64,000 nucleotides of DNA from Kribbella italica (GCF_014205135.1 NZ_JACHMY010000001.1:6510001-6574000), one strand, 5' to 3'; positions 1 through 11,008 are shown, numbered from the stretch's first letter. A program made the numbers and translations. Notes: generated by a model not told the origin, from the letters alone.

Positions 1-412
1 GTGGTGGTGATGTTGTGCGAGTTCGACCCGGCGTCCGGCTCGGTGATCGCGAACGCCATCGTGACCGAGCCGTCCGCGAGCCCCGGCAGCCAGCGCTGCT
101 TCTGCCCGTCGGTGCCGAACCGGCTGATCACCGTGCCGCAGATCGCGGGGGAGACGACCATCATCAGCAACGGGCACCCGGCCGCGCCGAGTTCCTCGAG
201 CACGATCGACAGATCGGCCATCCCGCCGCCGCCTCCGCCGTACTCCTCCGGCAGGTTCACCCCGAGGTAGCCGAGCTTGCCGGCCTCCTGCCACAGCTCG
301 GTGGTCTGCCCGCCCGTGCGCGCCTTCTCGGTGAACCAGGCATAGCCGTACTTGTGCCCGAGCTCGCTCACCGCCGCCCGCAACGCCCGGCGCTCCTCGC
401 TCTCGACGAAAC

Positions 413-416
<4 letters not shown>
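1..416 (-). CDS. acyl-CoA dehydrogenase, N-terminal part (runs off the window)
   Basis: Flavin-dependent acyl-CoA dehydrogenase that would introduce the alpha-beta double bond in an acyl-CoA. About 138 residues are visible. The ATG at 416 opens MSFVESEERRALRAAVSELG, and the family signature AITEPDAGSN lies near the window edge, so the FAD-binding middle and C-terminal helical domains are outside the window. The ATG overlaps the stop of the upstream carboxylase gene by 4 bp (ATGA), so it is translated as part of the same minus-strand operon. Substrate cannot be read from this fragment. It is distinct from the second acyl-CoA dehydrogenase at 3909-5024. Confidence 0.88.
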
Positions 417-2353
<1,937 letters not shown>

Positions 2354-2358
2354 CGCCC

Positions 2359-3912
2359 TCACATCCTGAACACACCGAAGGAGGACGTGCCCTCCACCGG
2401 CGCCGAGTGGATCGCGGACAGGCACAGCCCGAGCACCGTCCGGGTGTCCCGCGGATCGATCACGCCGTCGTCGTACAGCCGCCCGGACAGGAACATCGGC
2501 AGCGACTCCGCCTCGATCTGCCCCTCGACGTACGCGCGCATCGCCGCGTCCCCGTCCTCGTCGTACGGCTGCCCCTTGGCCGACGCAGCGGCCCGAGCGA
2601 CGATCGACAAGACCCCGGCCAGCTGCTGCGGCCCCATCACCGCCGACTTCGCCGACGGCCAGGCGAACAGGAAGCGTGGATCGAAGGCCCGCCCGCACAT
2701 CCCGTAGTGCCCGGCGCCGTACGACGCTCCCATCAGCACCGAGATGTGCGGCACCGCCGAGTTGGAGACCGCGTTGATCATCTGCGCCCCGTGCTTGATG
2801 ATCCCGCCCTGCTCGTACTCCTGCCCGACCATGTACCCGGTCGTGTTGTGCAGGAAGATCAGCGGCGTCGACGACTTGTTGGCGAGCTGGATGAACTGCG
2901 CCGCCTTCTGCGACTCCTCCGAGAACAGCACGCCGCGCGCGTTCGCCAGGATCCCGACCGGGTACCCGTGCACCGACGCCCAGCCGGTCGCCAGCGACGA
3001 CCCGTACAGCGGCTTGAACTCGTCGAACACCGACCCGTCCACCACCCGCGCGATCACCTCCCGCGGATCGAACGGGATCTTCAGATCACCCGGCACGATC
3101 CCGAGCAGCTCGTCGGCGTCGTACAAGGGCTCCTCGTACGACGGCGCCGGCGCGAGCCCGAGCTTCTTCCAGTTCAGCCGCGACACGATCTGCCGCCCGA
3201 GCCTGATCGCATCCGGCTCGTCGACGGCGAAATAGTCCGCGAGCCCGGAGACCCGCGCGTGCATCGCGGCGCCGCCGAGCGACTCGTCGTCGGCGTCCTC
3301 GCCGGTCGCCATCTTCACCAGCGGCGGCCCGGCCAGGAACACCTTGGCGCCGCCGTCGACCATCACCACGTAGTCGCTCATCCCCGGGATGTACGCGCCG
3401 CCCGCGGTCGAGTTGCCGAAGACCAGCGCGATCGTCGGGATCCCCTCGGCCGACAGCCGGGTCAGGTTGCGGAACATCGCGCCGCCCGGGATGAAGATCT
3501 CCTTCTGCGTCGGCAGGTCCGCGCCGCCGGACTCGACCAGGCTGATCACCGGCAGCCGGTTCGCCCGCGCGATCTCGTCGGCGCGCAGAGCTTTCCGAAG
3601 GGTCCACGGATTGCTCGCGCCGCCCTTGACGGTCGGGTCGTTCGCGGTGATCAGGCACTCGACGCCCTCGACCACACCGATCCCGGTCACCAGGCTCGCG
3701 CCGACGGTGAAGTCGGACCCCCAGCCGGCCAGCGGCGACAGCTCGAGGAACGCGGAGTCGGGATCGATCAGCAACTCGATCCGCTCCCGCGCCAGCAGCT
3801 TGCCGCGCTGGTGGTGGCGCGCGACGTACTTCTCCCCGCCGCCGGCCAGCGCCTTCGCGTGCTCGACGTCCAGAGCGGCGAGCTTGTCCAGCATCGCCTC
3901 GCGGTTGCTCAT
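2359..3912 (-). CDS. acyl-CoA carboxylase beta subunit (carboxyltransferase)
   Basis: A 517-residue carboxyltransferase of the crotonase-like fold that moves CO2 from biotin to an acyl-CoA. The N-terminal half holds the acyl-CoA-binding region with VFGNSTAGGAYIPGMSDY; the C-terminal half holds the biotin-side region with MGASYGAGHYGMCGRAFDPR. The GASYGAGHYGMCGR form resembles methylcrotonyl-CoA and geranyl-CoA carboxylases more than acetyl/propionyl-CoA enzymes (recalled, not computed). The start ATG 3912 gives MSNREAMLDKLAAL. It overlaps the stop of the acyl-CoA dehydrogenase gene upstream by 4 bp. With the alpha subunit it should form a hetero-oligomer in the cytoplasm. Confidence 0.92.
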   Translation of the reverse strand: MSNREAMLDKLAALDVEHAKALAGGGEKYVARHHQRGKLLARERIELLIDPDSAFLELSPLAGWGSDFTVGASLVTGIGVVEGVECLITANDPTVKGGASNPWTLRKALRADEIARANRLPVISLVESGGADLPTQKEIFIPGGAMFRNLTRLSAEGIPTIALVFGNSTAGGAYIPGMSDYVVMVDGGAKVFLAGPPLVKMATGEDADDESLGGAAMHARVSGLADYFAVDEPDAIRLGRQIVSRLNWKKLGLAPAPSYEEPLYDADELLGIVPGDLKIPFDPREVIARVVDGSVFDEFKPLYGSSLATGWASVHGYPVGILANARGVLFSEESQKAAQFIQLANKSSTPLIFLHNTTGYMVGQEYEQGGIIKHGAQMINAVSNSAVPHISVLMGASYGAGHYGMCGRAFDPRFLFAWPSAKSAVMGPQQLAGVLSIVARAAASAKGQPYDEDGDAAMRAYVEGQIEAESLPMFLSGRLYDDGVIDPRDTRTVLGLCLSAIHSAPVEGTSSFGVFRM

Positions 3913-5024
3913 GCGGTGAACCCCAGTCTCTTGGCGGCCAGGCCGGTCATGATCTCGGTGCTGCCTCCACCGATGGCGAGGATCCGCTGGTCGCGGTACT
4001 GCCGCTCGACCTCGGACTCGCGCATGTAGCCGAGTCCGCCGTGCAGCTGCACGGCCTGGTCGCAGACCCACTGCCCGGCCTCGACCGCCGTGTTCTTCGC
4101 GAAGCACACCTCGGCGATCACGTCCTCGCCCCGCGCCGCCCGCTCAGCCACCCGATGCACGTACACCCGCGCGACATCGATCCGCCGGGCCATCTCGGTC
4201 AGCGTGAACTGCACGGTCTGCCGCGAGATCAACGGCCGGTCGAACGTCGTCCGCGCCCGGCACCACTCGACGGTCAGGTCGAGCGCCCGCTGCGCCCCGG
4301 CATAGGCCTGTACGGCGAGTGTCAGCCGCTCGGCGACGAAGTTCTGCGCCAGCTGAACGAAGCCCGTGCCCTCCTCGCCCACCAGATTGCCCACCGGCAC
4401 GCGGACGTCGGTGAACGACAACTCGGCCGTGTCCGAACACAGCCAGCCCATCTTCTCCAGCTTGCGGGACACCACGAAGTCGCCGCGTTCGATCACCAGC
4501 AACGAGATCCCGTGCGCCCCTGGACCACCGGTGCGCACCGCCGTCGTCACGAAGTCCGCCCGCGCTCCGCTGGTGATGTAGGTCTTCGCGCCGTTGACGA
4601 CGTAGTGATCGCCCTCGCGCCGAGCCGTCGTCCGCAGCGACGCGACATCGGACCCACCATCCGGCTCGGTGATCGCCAGCGCTCCGATCAGCTCGCCCGC
4701 CAGCGTCGGCCTGACCCACCGATCGATCTGCCTCTGGTTGCCTGCAGCAACAATATGCGGCACCGCGATCCCGCAGGTCAGCAGCGACGCGACCAGCCCG
4801 CCGGACCCACCGTTGTAGTGCATCTCCTCCACCACGGCGATCGCGTCGCTCAGCGACCCACCACCGCCACCGACCGCCTCGGGAAAGCCGACTCCGAGCA
4901 GACCCAGCGCGCCGGCCTTCTGGTGCAGCTCCCGCGGCAACTCACCCGCGCGCTCCCAGCCGTCGAGCGACGGCAGCACCTCCGCCGCCATGAACCGCCG
5001 GACGGACTCCCGGAAGTCGTTCAC
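3909..5024 (-). CDS. acyl-CoA dehydrogenase
   Basis: A 371-residue FAD-dependent acyl-CoA dehydrogenase, full length for the family. It shows the N-terminal helical domain (PSLDGWERAGELPREL), the flavin and substrate signature ALAITEPDGGSDVASL, the beta domain (YVVNGAKTYITSG) and the C-terminal helical domain ending QRILAIGGGSTEIMTGL, a typical C-terminal signature. GTG 5024 is chosen because it overlaps the stop of the AtuA-like gene (GTGA, 5021-5024) and starts the normal N terminus; the longer open frame lies inside the neighbour. Probably supplies the unsaturated acyl-CoA to the adjacent carboxylase, an isovaleryl/citronellyl-CoA-like role inferred from context only. Confidence 0.92.
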   Translation of the reverse strand: MNDFRESVRRFMAAEVLPSLDGWERAGELPRELHQKAGALGLLGVGFPEAVGGGGGSLSDAIAVVEEMHYNGGSGGLVASLLTCGIAVPHIVAAGNQRQIDRWVRPTLAGELIGALAITEPDGGSDVASLRTTARREGDHYVVNGAKTYITSGARADFVTTAVRTGGPGAHGISLLVIERGDFVVSRKLEKMGWLCSDTAELSFTDVRVPVGNLVGEEGTGFVQLAQNFVAERLTLAVQAYAGAQRALDLTVEWCRARTTFDRPLISRQTVQFTLTEMARRIDVARVYVHRVAERAARGEDVIAEVCFAKNTAVEAGQWVCDQAVQLHGGLGYMRESEVERQYRDQRILAIGGGSTEIMTGLAAKRLGFTA

Positions 5025-6742
5025 AGCAACACTTCCGGTACGTCGACGTACCGCGACCGCAGCCACTCGCCGACCGCCTTGGCCTGCGGATCGAACCGCG
5101 CCTGCGACGCCACACCCTCACCGAGCAGCCCTTCGACCACGAAGTTCAGCGCCCACAGATTCGGCAGCACGTACCGAGTCACCTTCAGGTCCTCGGTCTC
5201 CGGCAGCAGCTCCTTGAACAGCCCGATCGTCAGCGTGTGCGCGAGCCAGCGCCAGGCGGTCTCGTTCCGCACCCAGACGCCGACGTTCGCGTCGCCGCCC
5301 TTGTCGCCGCTCCGCGCGCCGATCACCCGGCCGAACGGGACCTCCCGCGTCAGCGACCGCGCGGGCCTGCCCGCGGCGACGAGTTGCGGCAGGGGGATCG
5401 GCAACTCGGCGTCGTCGGCCGGCTCGAGCACCTGCGTCTCGGCAGCGGCGGCGATCACCCGCCGCGACCCGTCCGGCAGTACGACGACCTGCTCGACCTC
5501 GTCGACGTCGACGAACCCCGCCGTGAACACGCCGTACGGCGAACCGTCCTCCGGCAGCCGCGTCACGTGAAAGCCCGGGTAGCTCGCCAGCGCCAGCTCG
5601 ACCGCGGCGCTCGAGAACGCACGCCCGACGACCTTCGGATCGGGGTCCTTCACCACGCACTTGAGCAGCACGCTCGCGAGTTCTTCACTCGTGGCGTTCG
5701 GCTGCTCGGTCCAGGTCAGTGACCACTTCAGCTCGGCCGGCTTGCGGGTGAGCCCGTGCTCGAGCTGTCGCTGGACCAGCTCGGACTTCGCCTCCAGTTC
5801 CAGCCCGGTCAGGACGAAGTCGACCTCGTTCCGGAATCCGCCGAGGCTGTTCAGCGACACCTTGTACGTCGGGGGCGGGGGCTCGCCCTGGACCCCGGTG
5901 ATCCGGATCCGGTCGATGCCGTCGTCGCTCAGCTCGATCGTGTCGAGCCGGGTCGTCACGTCCGGCCCGGCGTACCGGGCACCGGTGATCTCGTAGAGCA
6001 GCTGGGCCTTGACCGTGTCGATCGTGACGGCGCCACCCGTGCCGTCGTGCTTGGTGATCACGCTCGACCCGTCGGCGTGGATCTCCGCGATCGGGAACCC
6101 GGGCCGATCGAGGTTGCGCAGCTCGTGGAAGAACGCGTAGTTGCCGCCGGTCGCCTGACAGCCGCACTCGATCACGTGCCCGGCGACGACGGCGCCCGCG
6201 AGCTCGTCGTACTGGTCGGGCCGCCAGCCGTGGTGCGCGGCGGCCGGCCCGACGATGACCGAAGCATCGGTGACCCGCCCGGTCACGACCACATCGGCGC
6301 CGTCGCGCAGCGCCTCGGCGATCCCCCAGGCACCCAGATAGGCGTTGGCCGTCAACGGCGTACCGAACCCCAACTCGCCGGCCCGCGCCAGAAGGTCGTC
6401 GCCCTCGACATAGGCAACCTTCGCTGTCAGGCCCAACTTGTCGACAAGTCCCTCGATGGCCTCGGCCAACCCAGCAGGATTCAGCCCGCCCGCGTTGCTG
6501 ACCACCTTCACCCCACGATCGAGCGCCTCGCCGAGCCCGGTCTCGAGCTGCTTCAAGAACGTCCGCGCATAGCCGAGCGAGGGATCCTTCAGCCGGTCCC
6601 GCCCGAGGATCAGCATCGTCAGCTCGGCGAGATAGTCCCCGGTGACGTAGTCGAGCGGCCCCCCGGTCACCATCTCGTGGAACGCGCTGAACCGGTCGCC
6701 GTAGAACCCCGACGCGTTGCCGATCCGGAGAGGTTCCGTCAT
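5021..6742 (-). CDS. AtuA-like protein (DUF1446, acyclic terpene utilisation family)
   Basis: A 573-residue member of the AtuA/DUF1446 family, first seen in the Pseudomonas citronellol/geraniol (atu) cluster; its biochemical role is not settled. The N-terminal domain (about 1-450) starts IGNASGFYGDRFSAF and contains VKVVSNAGGLNPAGL and the conserved CQATGGNYAFF. The C-terminal portion (about 470-573) begins near the block ARSGDKGGDANVGVWVR, which matches the small AtuA-like C-terminal domain. Both parts occur in one chain here. It sits between acyl-CoA dehydrogenase/carboxylase genes and a TIGR03084-type gene in one minus-strand operon. This gene content hints at branched or isoprenoid acyl-CoA degradation rather than plain leucine breakdown, but does not prove it. 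Confidence 0.87.
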   Translation of the reverse strand: MTEPLRIGNASGFYGDRFSAFHEMVTGGPLDYVTGDYLAELTMLILGRDRLKDPSLGYARTFLKQLETGLGEALDRGVKVVSNAGGLNPAGLAEAIEGLVDKLGLTAKVAYVEGDDLLARAGELGFGTPLTANAYLGAWGIAEALRDGADVVVTGRVTDASVIVGPAAAHHGWRPDQYDELAGAVVAGHVIECGCQATGGNYAFFHELRNLDRPGFPIAEIHADGSSVITKHDGTGGAVTIDTVKAQLLYEITGARYAGPDVTTRLDTIELSDDGIDRIRITGVQGEPPPPTYKVSLNSLGGFRNEVDFVLTGLELEAKSELVQRQLEHGLTRKPAELKWSLTWTEQPNATSEELASVLLKCVVKDPDPKVVGRAFSSAAVELALASYPGFHVTRLPEDGSPYGVFTAGFVDVDEVEQVVVLPDGSRRVIAAAAETQVLEPADDAELPIPLPQLVAAGRPARSLTREVPFGRVIGARSGDKGGDANVGVWVRNETAWRWLAHTLTIGLFKELLPETEDLKVTRYVLPNLWALNFVVEGLLGEGVASQARFDPQAKAVGEWLRSRYVDVPEVLL

Positions 6743-6752
6743 CGTCGCCCCT

Positions 6753-7541
6753 TCAGCCGAACTGTCCCGCGACGCGGCCCTTGCCGGGCAACCCGGCGAA
6801 GGCCTGGATGATCCCGAGCCACTCCTCGGCGTCCGCGCCGGCCGCCTCGACCGCGAGGTCGTCGCGGTGCCGGCGCTGGGTCGCGAGCAGGCAGAAGTCG
6901 AGCGCCGGACCGGTCACCCGCTGGTCCGCGGTCGCGTCGCCGTACGACCAGGTCGTGCCGTCGGGCGCGGTGAGTTCCACGTGGAACGGCGCCGCCGGCG
7001 GCTTCCGGTCGTGCAGCAGGTACGAGAAGTCGCGCGTCCGTACGGCGAGGTGCGCGACGTGCCGCAACCGGCTCGACGGCGGCCGGCTCACCCCAAGCCC
7101 GTCGTAGACGTCCTGCCCGTGCGCCCAGGTCTCCATCAGCCGCGCGGTCGCCATCGAGGTCGCGCTCATCGGCGGCCCGAACCAGGCGATCTTCTCGCCC
7201 GCGCGCACCTGCTTCAGTGCCTCGGCCAGCTCGGCCCGAGTCTCTCGCCAGTACGGCAGCAGCTGATCGGTCGGCAACGCGGCGCCTTCGGCAGCGCCCT
7301 TGTCGACGTACCCCGCCGGATCGGCACTCGCCTTGCGCAGCGTCGCCTGGAACTCGTCCTGGTCGGTGATCGCGCTCAACGCGGCCTCGTCGGTCCAGGC
7401 CAGGTGCGCGATCTGATGCGCCACCGACCACCCTTCCGCCGGCGTCGGAGTCGTCCACGTGTCAGCGGCCAGCCCGGCCACCACCATGTCCAACTCGGCG
7501 TTCTCAGCCCAGAGATCAGCCAGTACCTCGTCCAGGTCCAT
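6753..7541 (-). CDS. TIGR03084-type DinB/mycothiol-transferase-like protein
   Basis: A 262-residue protein with a DinB-like N-terminal four-helix region containing WSVAHQIAHLAWTDEAAL, whose histidines are the usual metal ligands, and a conserved second helix MSATSMATARLMETWAHGQD. It matches the actinobacterial TIGR03084 family related to mycothiol-dependent maleylpyruvate isomerases. Function is unproven; a mycothiol-dependent isomerase or transferase step is possible. It is the first gene of the minus operon and precedes the AtuA-like gene by 10 bp. ATG 7541 gives MDLDEVLADLWAENAELD, the typical family N terminus. The divergent partner begins at 7660, so 7542-7659 should hold its promoter. 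Confidence 0.8.
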   Translation of the reverse strand: MDLDEVLADLWAENAELDMVVAGLAADTWTTPTPAEGWSVAHQIAHLAWTDEAALSAITDQDEFQATLRKASADPAGYVDKGAAEGAALPTDQLLPYWRETRAELAEALKQVRAGEKIAWFGPPMSATSMATARLMETWAHGQDVYDGLGVSRPPSSRLRHVAHLAVRTRDFSYLLHDRKPPAAPFHVELTAPDGTTWSYGDATADQRVTGPALDFCLLATQRRHRDDLAVEAAGADAEEWLGIIQAFAGLPGKGRVAGQFG

Positions 7542-7659
7542 CGGCCGAGCGTCCCACCCCGGGCAAAAAGAATCAAGGGTGCTTGTTTTGCTCCGGCTGT
7601 CGGTGCCGAGGGCTAGGCTCGCCCAGCCGCACGCCAACCGCACCAGGGGACGGGTCGCC

Positions 7660-8325
7660 ATGAAACTTCTGCTCACGGACTCCGGCATCATCAACCGGAG
7701 CATCACCGACGCGCTGGTCGAGCTGCTGGGCCAGCCGATCGCCGAGTCGAGCGCGCTGTACGTGCCGACCGCGATCTACGCCAAGCCCATCGGTCCCGAG
7801 ATGGCCCATCGCACGATCAGCGGGCAGGAGCCCAGGTCGCCGATGACCGAGGTCGGATGGAAGTCGGTCGGTGTGCTGGAGCTGACCGCGTTGCCCAGCC
7901 TCGACCGGGAGCTGTGGGAGCCGAAGGTCCAGGAGGCCGACGTCCTGCTCGTGGGTGGTGGCGACCCGCTCTACCTCCACTACTGGATGCAGCAGTCCGG
8001 ACTGGCCGAGCTTCTCCCGTCGCTGGATCTGGTGTACGTCGGGCTGAGCGCCGGCAGCATGGTGATGACGCCCCGGATCGGCGCGAGCTTCGTCGGCTGG
8101 ACGCCGCCCGAGGGCGGTGACGACAGCACGCTCGGCCTGGTCGACTTCGCGATCTTCCCGCACTTGGACTACCCGGGCATGGACAACACGATGGCCGAAG
8201 CCGAGCGCTGGGCCGCCGAGCTGCCGATCCCGGCGTACGCGATCGACAACCAGACGGCGCTCAAGGTCGTCGACGGGACCGTCGAGGTCGTCTCCGAGGG
8301 ACACTGGAGACTGTTCGAGGCCTAG
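7660..8325 (+). CDS. peptidase S51 family protein (dipeptidase E-like)
   Basis: A 221-residue cytoplasmic serine peptidase of the S51 family, which removes N-terminal aspartyl dipeptides in characterised members. The nucleophile elbow GLSAGSMVM is present, as is LLVGGGDPLYLHYWMQ, the second conserved glycine-rich block; FPHLDYPG supplies the late conserved histidine region. The length is typical. ATG 7660 follows GGGGA with good spacing. It is convergent with the FAD monooxygenase gene and the two stop codons share the palindrome CTAG at 8322-8325. The natural substrate in this organism is unknown. Confidence 0.83.
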   Translation: MKLLLTDSGIINRSITDALVELLGQPIAESSALYVPTAIYAKPIGPEMAHRTISGQEPRSPMTEVGWKSVGVLELTALPSLDRELWEPKVQEADVLLVGGGDPLYLHYWMQQSGLAELLPSLDLVYVGLSAGSMVMTPRIGASFVGWTPPEGGDDSTLGLVDFAIFPHLDYPGMDNTMAEAERWAAELPIPAYAIDNQTALKVVDGTVEVVSEGHWRLFEA

Positions 8326-9464
8326 GGGAGCTTCGGGGCCTGCCAGTCGGACCAGCGGGCGGTCAGCTTGCGCCACTTGGCGGGTGGGACGAAGCGGGCG
8401 GCCAGAGTCACGCCGAGGTGGGCGACGCGGCTGGTGCTGGAGCTGCGGCGGACGGAGGCGCGGGCGGCGGCGACCATCGGCTGCACTCGCGCCCGGCGTA
8501 CGCGGTCGTACTCGGCCAGCCCTGATTCGAGATCGCTGTCGTTCAACGATGCAGCCAGGACGACGGCGTCCTCGATCGCCTGGCACGCGCCCTGGCCGAG
8601 GTCCGGCGTCATCGCGTGCGCCGCGTCACCGAGGAGGACGACGGTGCCGCGGACGAAGGTGTCCAGCGGATCGAGGTCCACGAGATCGTTGTGCAGCACC
8701 TGGTCCGGCGGGGTCGCGCGGATCAGCGCCGGGATCGGGTCGTGCCAGCCCTGGACACGCCGGAGCGCCTCGGCCTGCTCGTCGGCGTACTCGCGGTTGG
8801 CCTCGGGCGCGTTGGCGGTGACGAACCAGTAGACCCGCTCGTCGGGCAGCGGCAGGATGCTGACCTGGACGCCACGGCCGAGCGTGAGCGACTCCTCCAC
8901 CGGCCAGACCGCGCCGCTCGGAGTGACACCTCGCCAGGCCGTCCGGCCCTGGAAGACCGCGGAGCCTGACCACAGCGTTCGCCGTACGACGCTGTTGACG
9001 CCGTCGGCCGCGACGACGAGCTCGGCCGACAGTTCGTGCTCCTCGCCCGCACACCGGCAGAGCACCTTCCGGCCGTCCACCGAGAGCACCTCGGCATCGG
9101 TGTGCAGCGCCGACTCGGGCAACATGCTCCGCAGTACGGCGTGCAACTCGGCCCGGTGGACCGCGAGCACGCCGACATCCTCCGGCTGACTGCGCCGGAT
9201 CCAGCCGCCCTTCGGCGTCCGGAGGTTCCCGCGCGAGATCGTCTCGACGGCGCGCGCCTCGACCTTCCGGTCCAGCTCCAGCGCGGCCAGAGCACTCATC
9301 GCGTTCGGCCACAGCGTCAGTCCCGCGCCGACCTCGGCGATGATCGGAGCCCGCTCCAGGACCGTCACCGACCACCCGATCCTCCGCAGGGCGACCGCAG
9401 CAGTCAGCCCGCCGATCCCCGCGCCGACAACGATTGCCGAGGAAGACTTCTGCCCGCTGTTCAC
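8322..9464 (-). CDS. FAD-dependent monooxygenase (PheA/TfdB-type)
   Basis: A 380-residue group A flavoprotein monooxygenase. The N-terminal Rossmann motif VVGAGIGGLTAAVALRRIG binds the ADP part of FAD, the DG motif appears as VAADGVNSVVRR, and the GD motif as LLGDAAHAMTPDLGQGACQA. These proteins hydroxylate aromatic or polyketide-like substrates with NAD(P)H and oxygen; the substrate here is unknown. GTG 9464 gives MNSGQKSSSAIVVGAG. The gene diverges from the GntR regulator at 9558, and repeats at 9519-9553 lie in the shared interval, so that regulator may control it. No pathway partner is adjacent. Confidence 0.88.
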   Translation of the reverse strand: MNSGQKSSSAIVVGAGIGGLTAAVALRRIGWSVTVLERAPIIAEVGAGLTLWPNAMSALAALELDRKVEARAVETISRGNLRTPKGGWIRRSQPEDVGVLAVHRAELHAVLRSMLPESALHTDAEVLSVDGRKVLCRCAGEEHELSAELVVAADGVNSVVRRTLWSGSAVFQGRTAWRGVTPSGAVWPVEESLTLGRGVQVSILPLPDERVYWFVTANAPEANREYADEQAEALRRVQGWHDPIPALIRATPPDQVLHNDLVDLDPLDTFVRGTVVLLGDAAHAMTPDLGQGACQAIEDAVVLAASLNDSDLESGLAEYDRVRRARVQPMVAAARASVRRSSSTSRVAHLGVTLAARFVPPAKWRKLTARWSDWQAPKLP

Positions 9465-9518
9465 TCGCGTCAGGTTACTTCTCCACCGGGCCGCTTCCTC
9501 CTTTGCAACCTGATGGAA

Positions 9519-9553
9519 TGGCTACCGGTTGATCCTCACGCCTGGTAGCCAGG
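9519..9553. promoter_or_regulatory. inverted repeat TGGCTACC/GGTAGCCA upstream of GntR gene
   Basis: TGGCTACC at 9519-9526 and its exact reverse complement at 9544-9551 flank 17 bp. The right arm is also part of a small palindrome CCTGG-TAG-CCAGG (9541-9553) only 4 bp from the regulator start codon. The position between a divergent monooxygenase and a HutC-type regulator fits an autoregulatory operator. Binding is inferred. Confidence 0.45.
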
Positions 9554-9557
9554 ACCA

Positions 9558-10298
9558 ATGCCGAGTTCCCTGCCCGGAAAGGCCGCCGAGATCCGGGCGC
9601 TGCTGCTCTCGCTGATCGACACGCTGCCGCAGGGCGCCGCGCTGCCGGCCGAGCGTGAGCTGGCGGTGCGCTGGAACGTCGCGCGGATGACGCTGCGCCG
9701 CGCGGTCGACGAGCTGGTGATCGAGGAACTGCTGGTCCGCCGCCACGGCAGCGGCACGTACACGGCCCGCCCGAAGGTCGCGAAGTGGCTGGGCATGATC
9801 GGCTTCTCCGAGGACATCCGCCGGCGCGGGATGACGCCGGGAAGCCGGACACTGGAGTTCCGCCGCGAGAAGGCCTCGCGGCCGGCCGCACGCCGGCTGC
9901 GCATCCCGGTCGGCGACCCGGTCCTGACCTTCACCCGCCTCCGGCTCGCCGACGACCTGCCGATGGTGGTCGAGCACACGACGGTCCCCGGCAGTTACGT
10001 GCCCGGTCTGGAGGCCGAGGACCTGGACGGCTCGCTCTACGAGCTGCTCACTGCGCGGTACGGGATCGAGCTGGTCAGCGGTACGTCGAAGCTCGAGCCG
10101 GTGCTGCCCGACGCGAAGACGGCCGGCTGGCTCGACATCCCGTCGACCCAGCCGTGCCTGGCGTCGTACGGGATCAGCTTCGACCGTCGCGAGCGCGTCT
10201 TCGAGTACACCTCGGCGGTCTACCGCGGCGACCGCTACGCCTTCACCGCCGAGCTCCGGATGACGCCGACCGTGCGCGCGACCGCGAAGGGTCTCTGA
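9558..10298 (+). CDS. GntR/HutC-family transcriptional regulator
   Basis: A 246-residue one-component regulator. Residues 1-75 form the GntR winged helix (LPAERELAVRWNVARMTLRR, then HGSGTYTARPK), and residues 85-240 form a UTRA effector domain with FSEDIRRRGMTPGS and the terminal AELRMTPTVRA. Members such as DasR, NagR and HutC sense sugar phosphates or amino-acid intermediates. It opens the stretch leading to an amino-sugar kinase and NanE, so an amino-sugar-phosphate effector is plausible. Inverted repeats at 9519-9553 could be its operator. It could equally control the divergent monooxygenase. Confidence 0.87.
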   Translation: MPSSLPGKAAEIRALLLSLIDTLPQGAALPAERELAVRWNVARMTLRRAVDELVIEELLVRRHGSGTYTARPKVAKWLGMIGFSEDIRRRGMTPGSRTLEFRREKASRPAARRLRIPVGDPVLTFTRLRLADDLPMVVEHTTVPGSYVPGLEAEDLDGSLYELLTARYGIELVSGTSKLEPVLPDAKTAGWLDIPSTQPCLASYGISFDRRERVFEYTSAVYRGDRYAFTAELRMTPTVRATAKGL

Positions 10299-10351
10299 GT
10301 CGTCACGGAAAGTAGGCGATTGATCACAATAGTCACTACAGTCACAGAACT

Positions 10352-11008
10352 ATGGACTTCGGCAGGCCGATCGGAACCGTCGTACCGTCACTGGACGGCG
10401 CTGTGCTGCAGGTCCTCGCGGGGGCCGATCGCGGTCTGTCCGGGCGGCAGGTGCACGGGCTCGCCGGGGTCGGCAGCGTCGCCGGCGTCCGCCTGGTGCT
10501 GCAGCGGCTGACCTCGACCGGGCTGGTCCACGTCGCCGAGGCGGGCAACTCGCTGCTCTACACCCTCAACCGCAAGCACCTCGCCGCCCAGGCGGTCGAG
10601 CTGCTGTCCGGGCTGCGCACCGCGTTCGTCACCGGCCTGCGCGCCGAGCTGGCCACCTGGACGCTGCCCCCGGTCCACGCCGGCCTGTACGGCGCGGCCG
10701 CGCGCGGCGACGGCGACCTGGACAGCGACGTCGAGGTGCTGCTGATCCGGCCCCATGAAGTTGCCGCAGACAACGATCAGTGGGAGCAGCAGGCCGCCGA
10801 CCTGCTCCGGACGGTCGTCGACATGACCGGCAACGCGGCGCAGTTCTACGAGCTCGACCTGACCGAGCTCGCCGTGCACGTCACCGGGAACGAGCCCGTC
10901 GTCGACCAGTGGTGCGACGAGTCCGTGACGGTGTACGGCGCCGACCTGACCACGGTCCTGAGCCGCCTGCACACGACGCGCGAGCTGCTCTACACAACCT
11001 CGCGCTAG
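10352..11008 (+). CDS. winged-helix protein with nucleotidyltransferase-like domain
   Basis: A 218-residue protein. The first 70 residues resemble a MarR/ArsR-type winged helix (LSGRQVHGLAGVGSVAGVRL, then LVHVAEAGNSLLYTLNRKHLA). The rest resembles a minimal nucleotidyltransferase: GLYGAAARGDGDLDSDVEVLLI has the G-[SA]-x-A-R-G-D pattern with an acidic D-S-D pair typical of MNT-fold enzymes. Such fusions are common and poorly characterised; a role in self-regulation or nucleotidylation is unproven. Two AGTCAC copies spaced 9 bp apart lie just upstream (about 10333-10347). No toxin or antitoxin partner is next to it. The gene sits between the GntR regulator and the amino-sugar kinase. Confidence 0.65.
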   Translation: MDFGRPIGTVVPSLDGAVLQVLAGADRGLSGRQVHGLAGVGSVAGVRLVLQRLTSTGLVHVAEAGNSLLYTLNRKHLAAQAVELLSGLRTAFVTGLRAELATWTLPPVHAGLYGAAARGDGDLDSDVEVLLIRPHEVAADNDQWEQQAADLLRTVVDMTGNAAQFYELDLTELAVHVTGNEPVVDQWCDESVTVYGADLTTVLSRLHTTRELLYTTSR

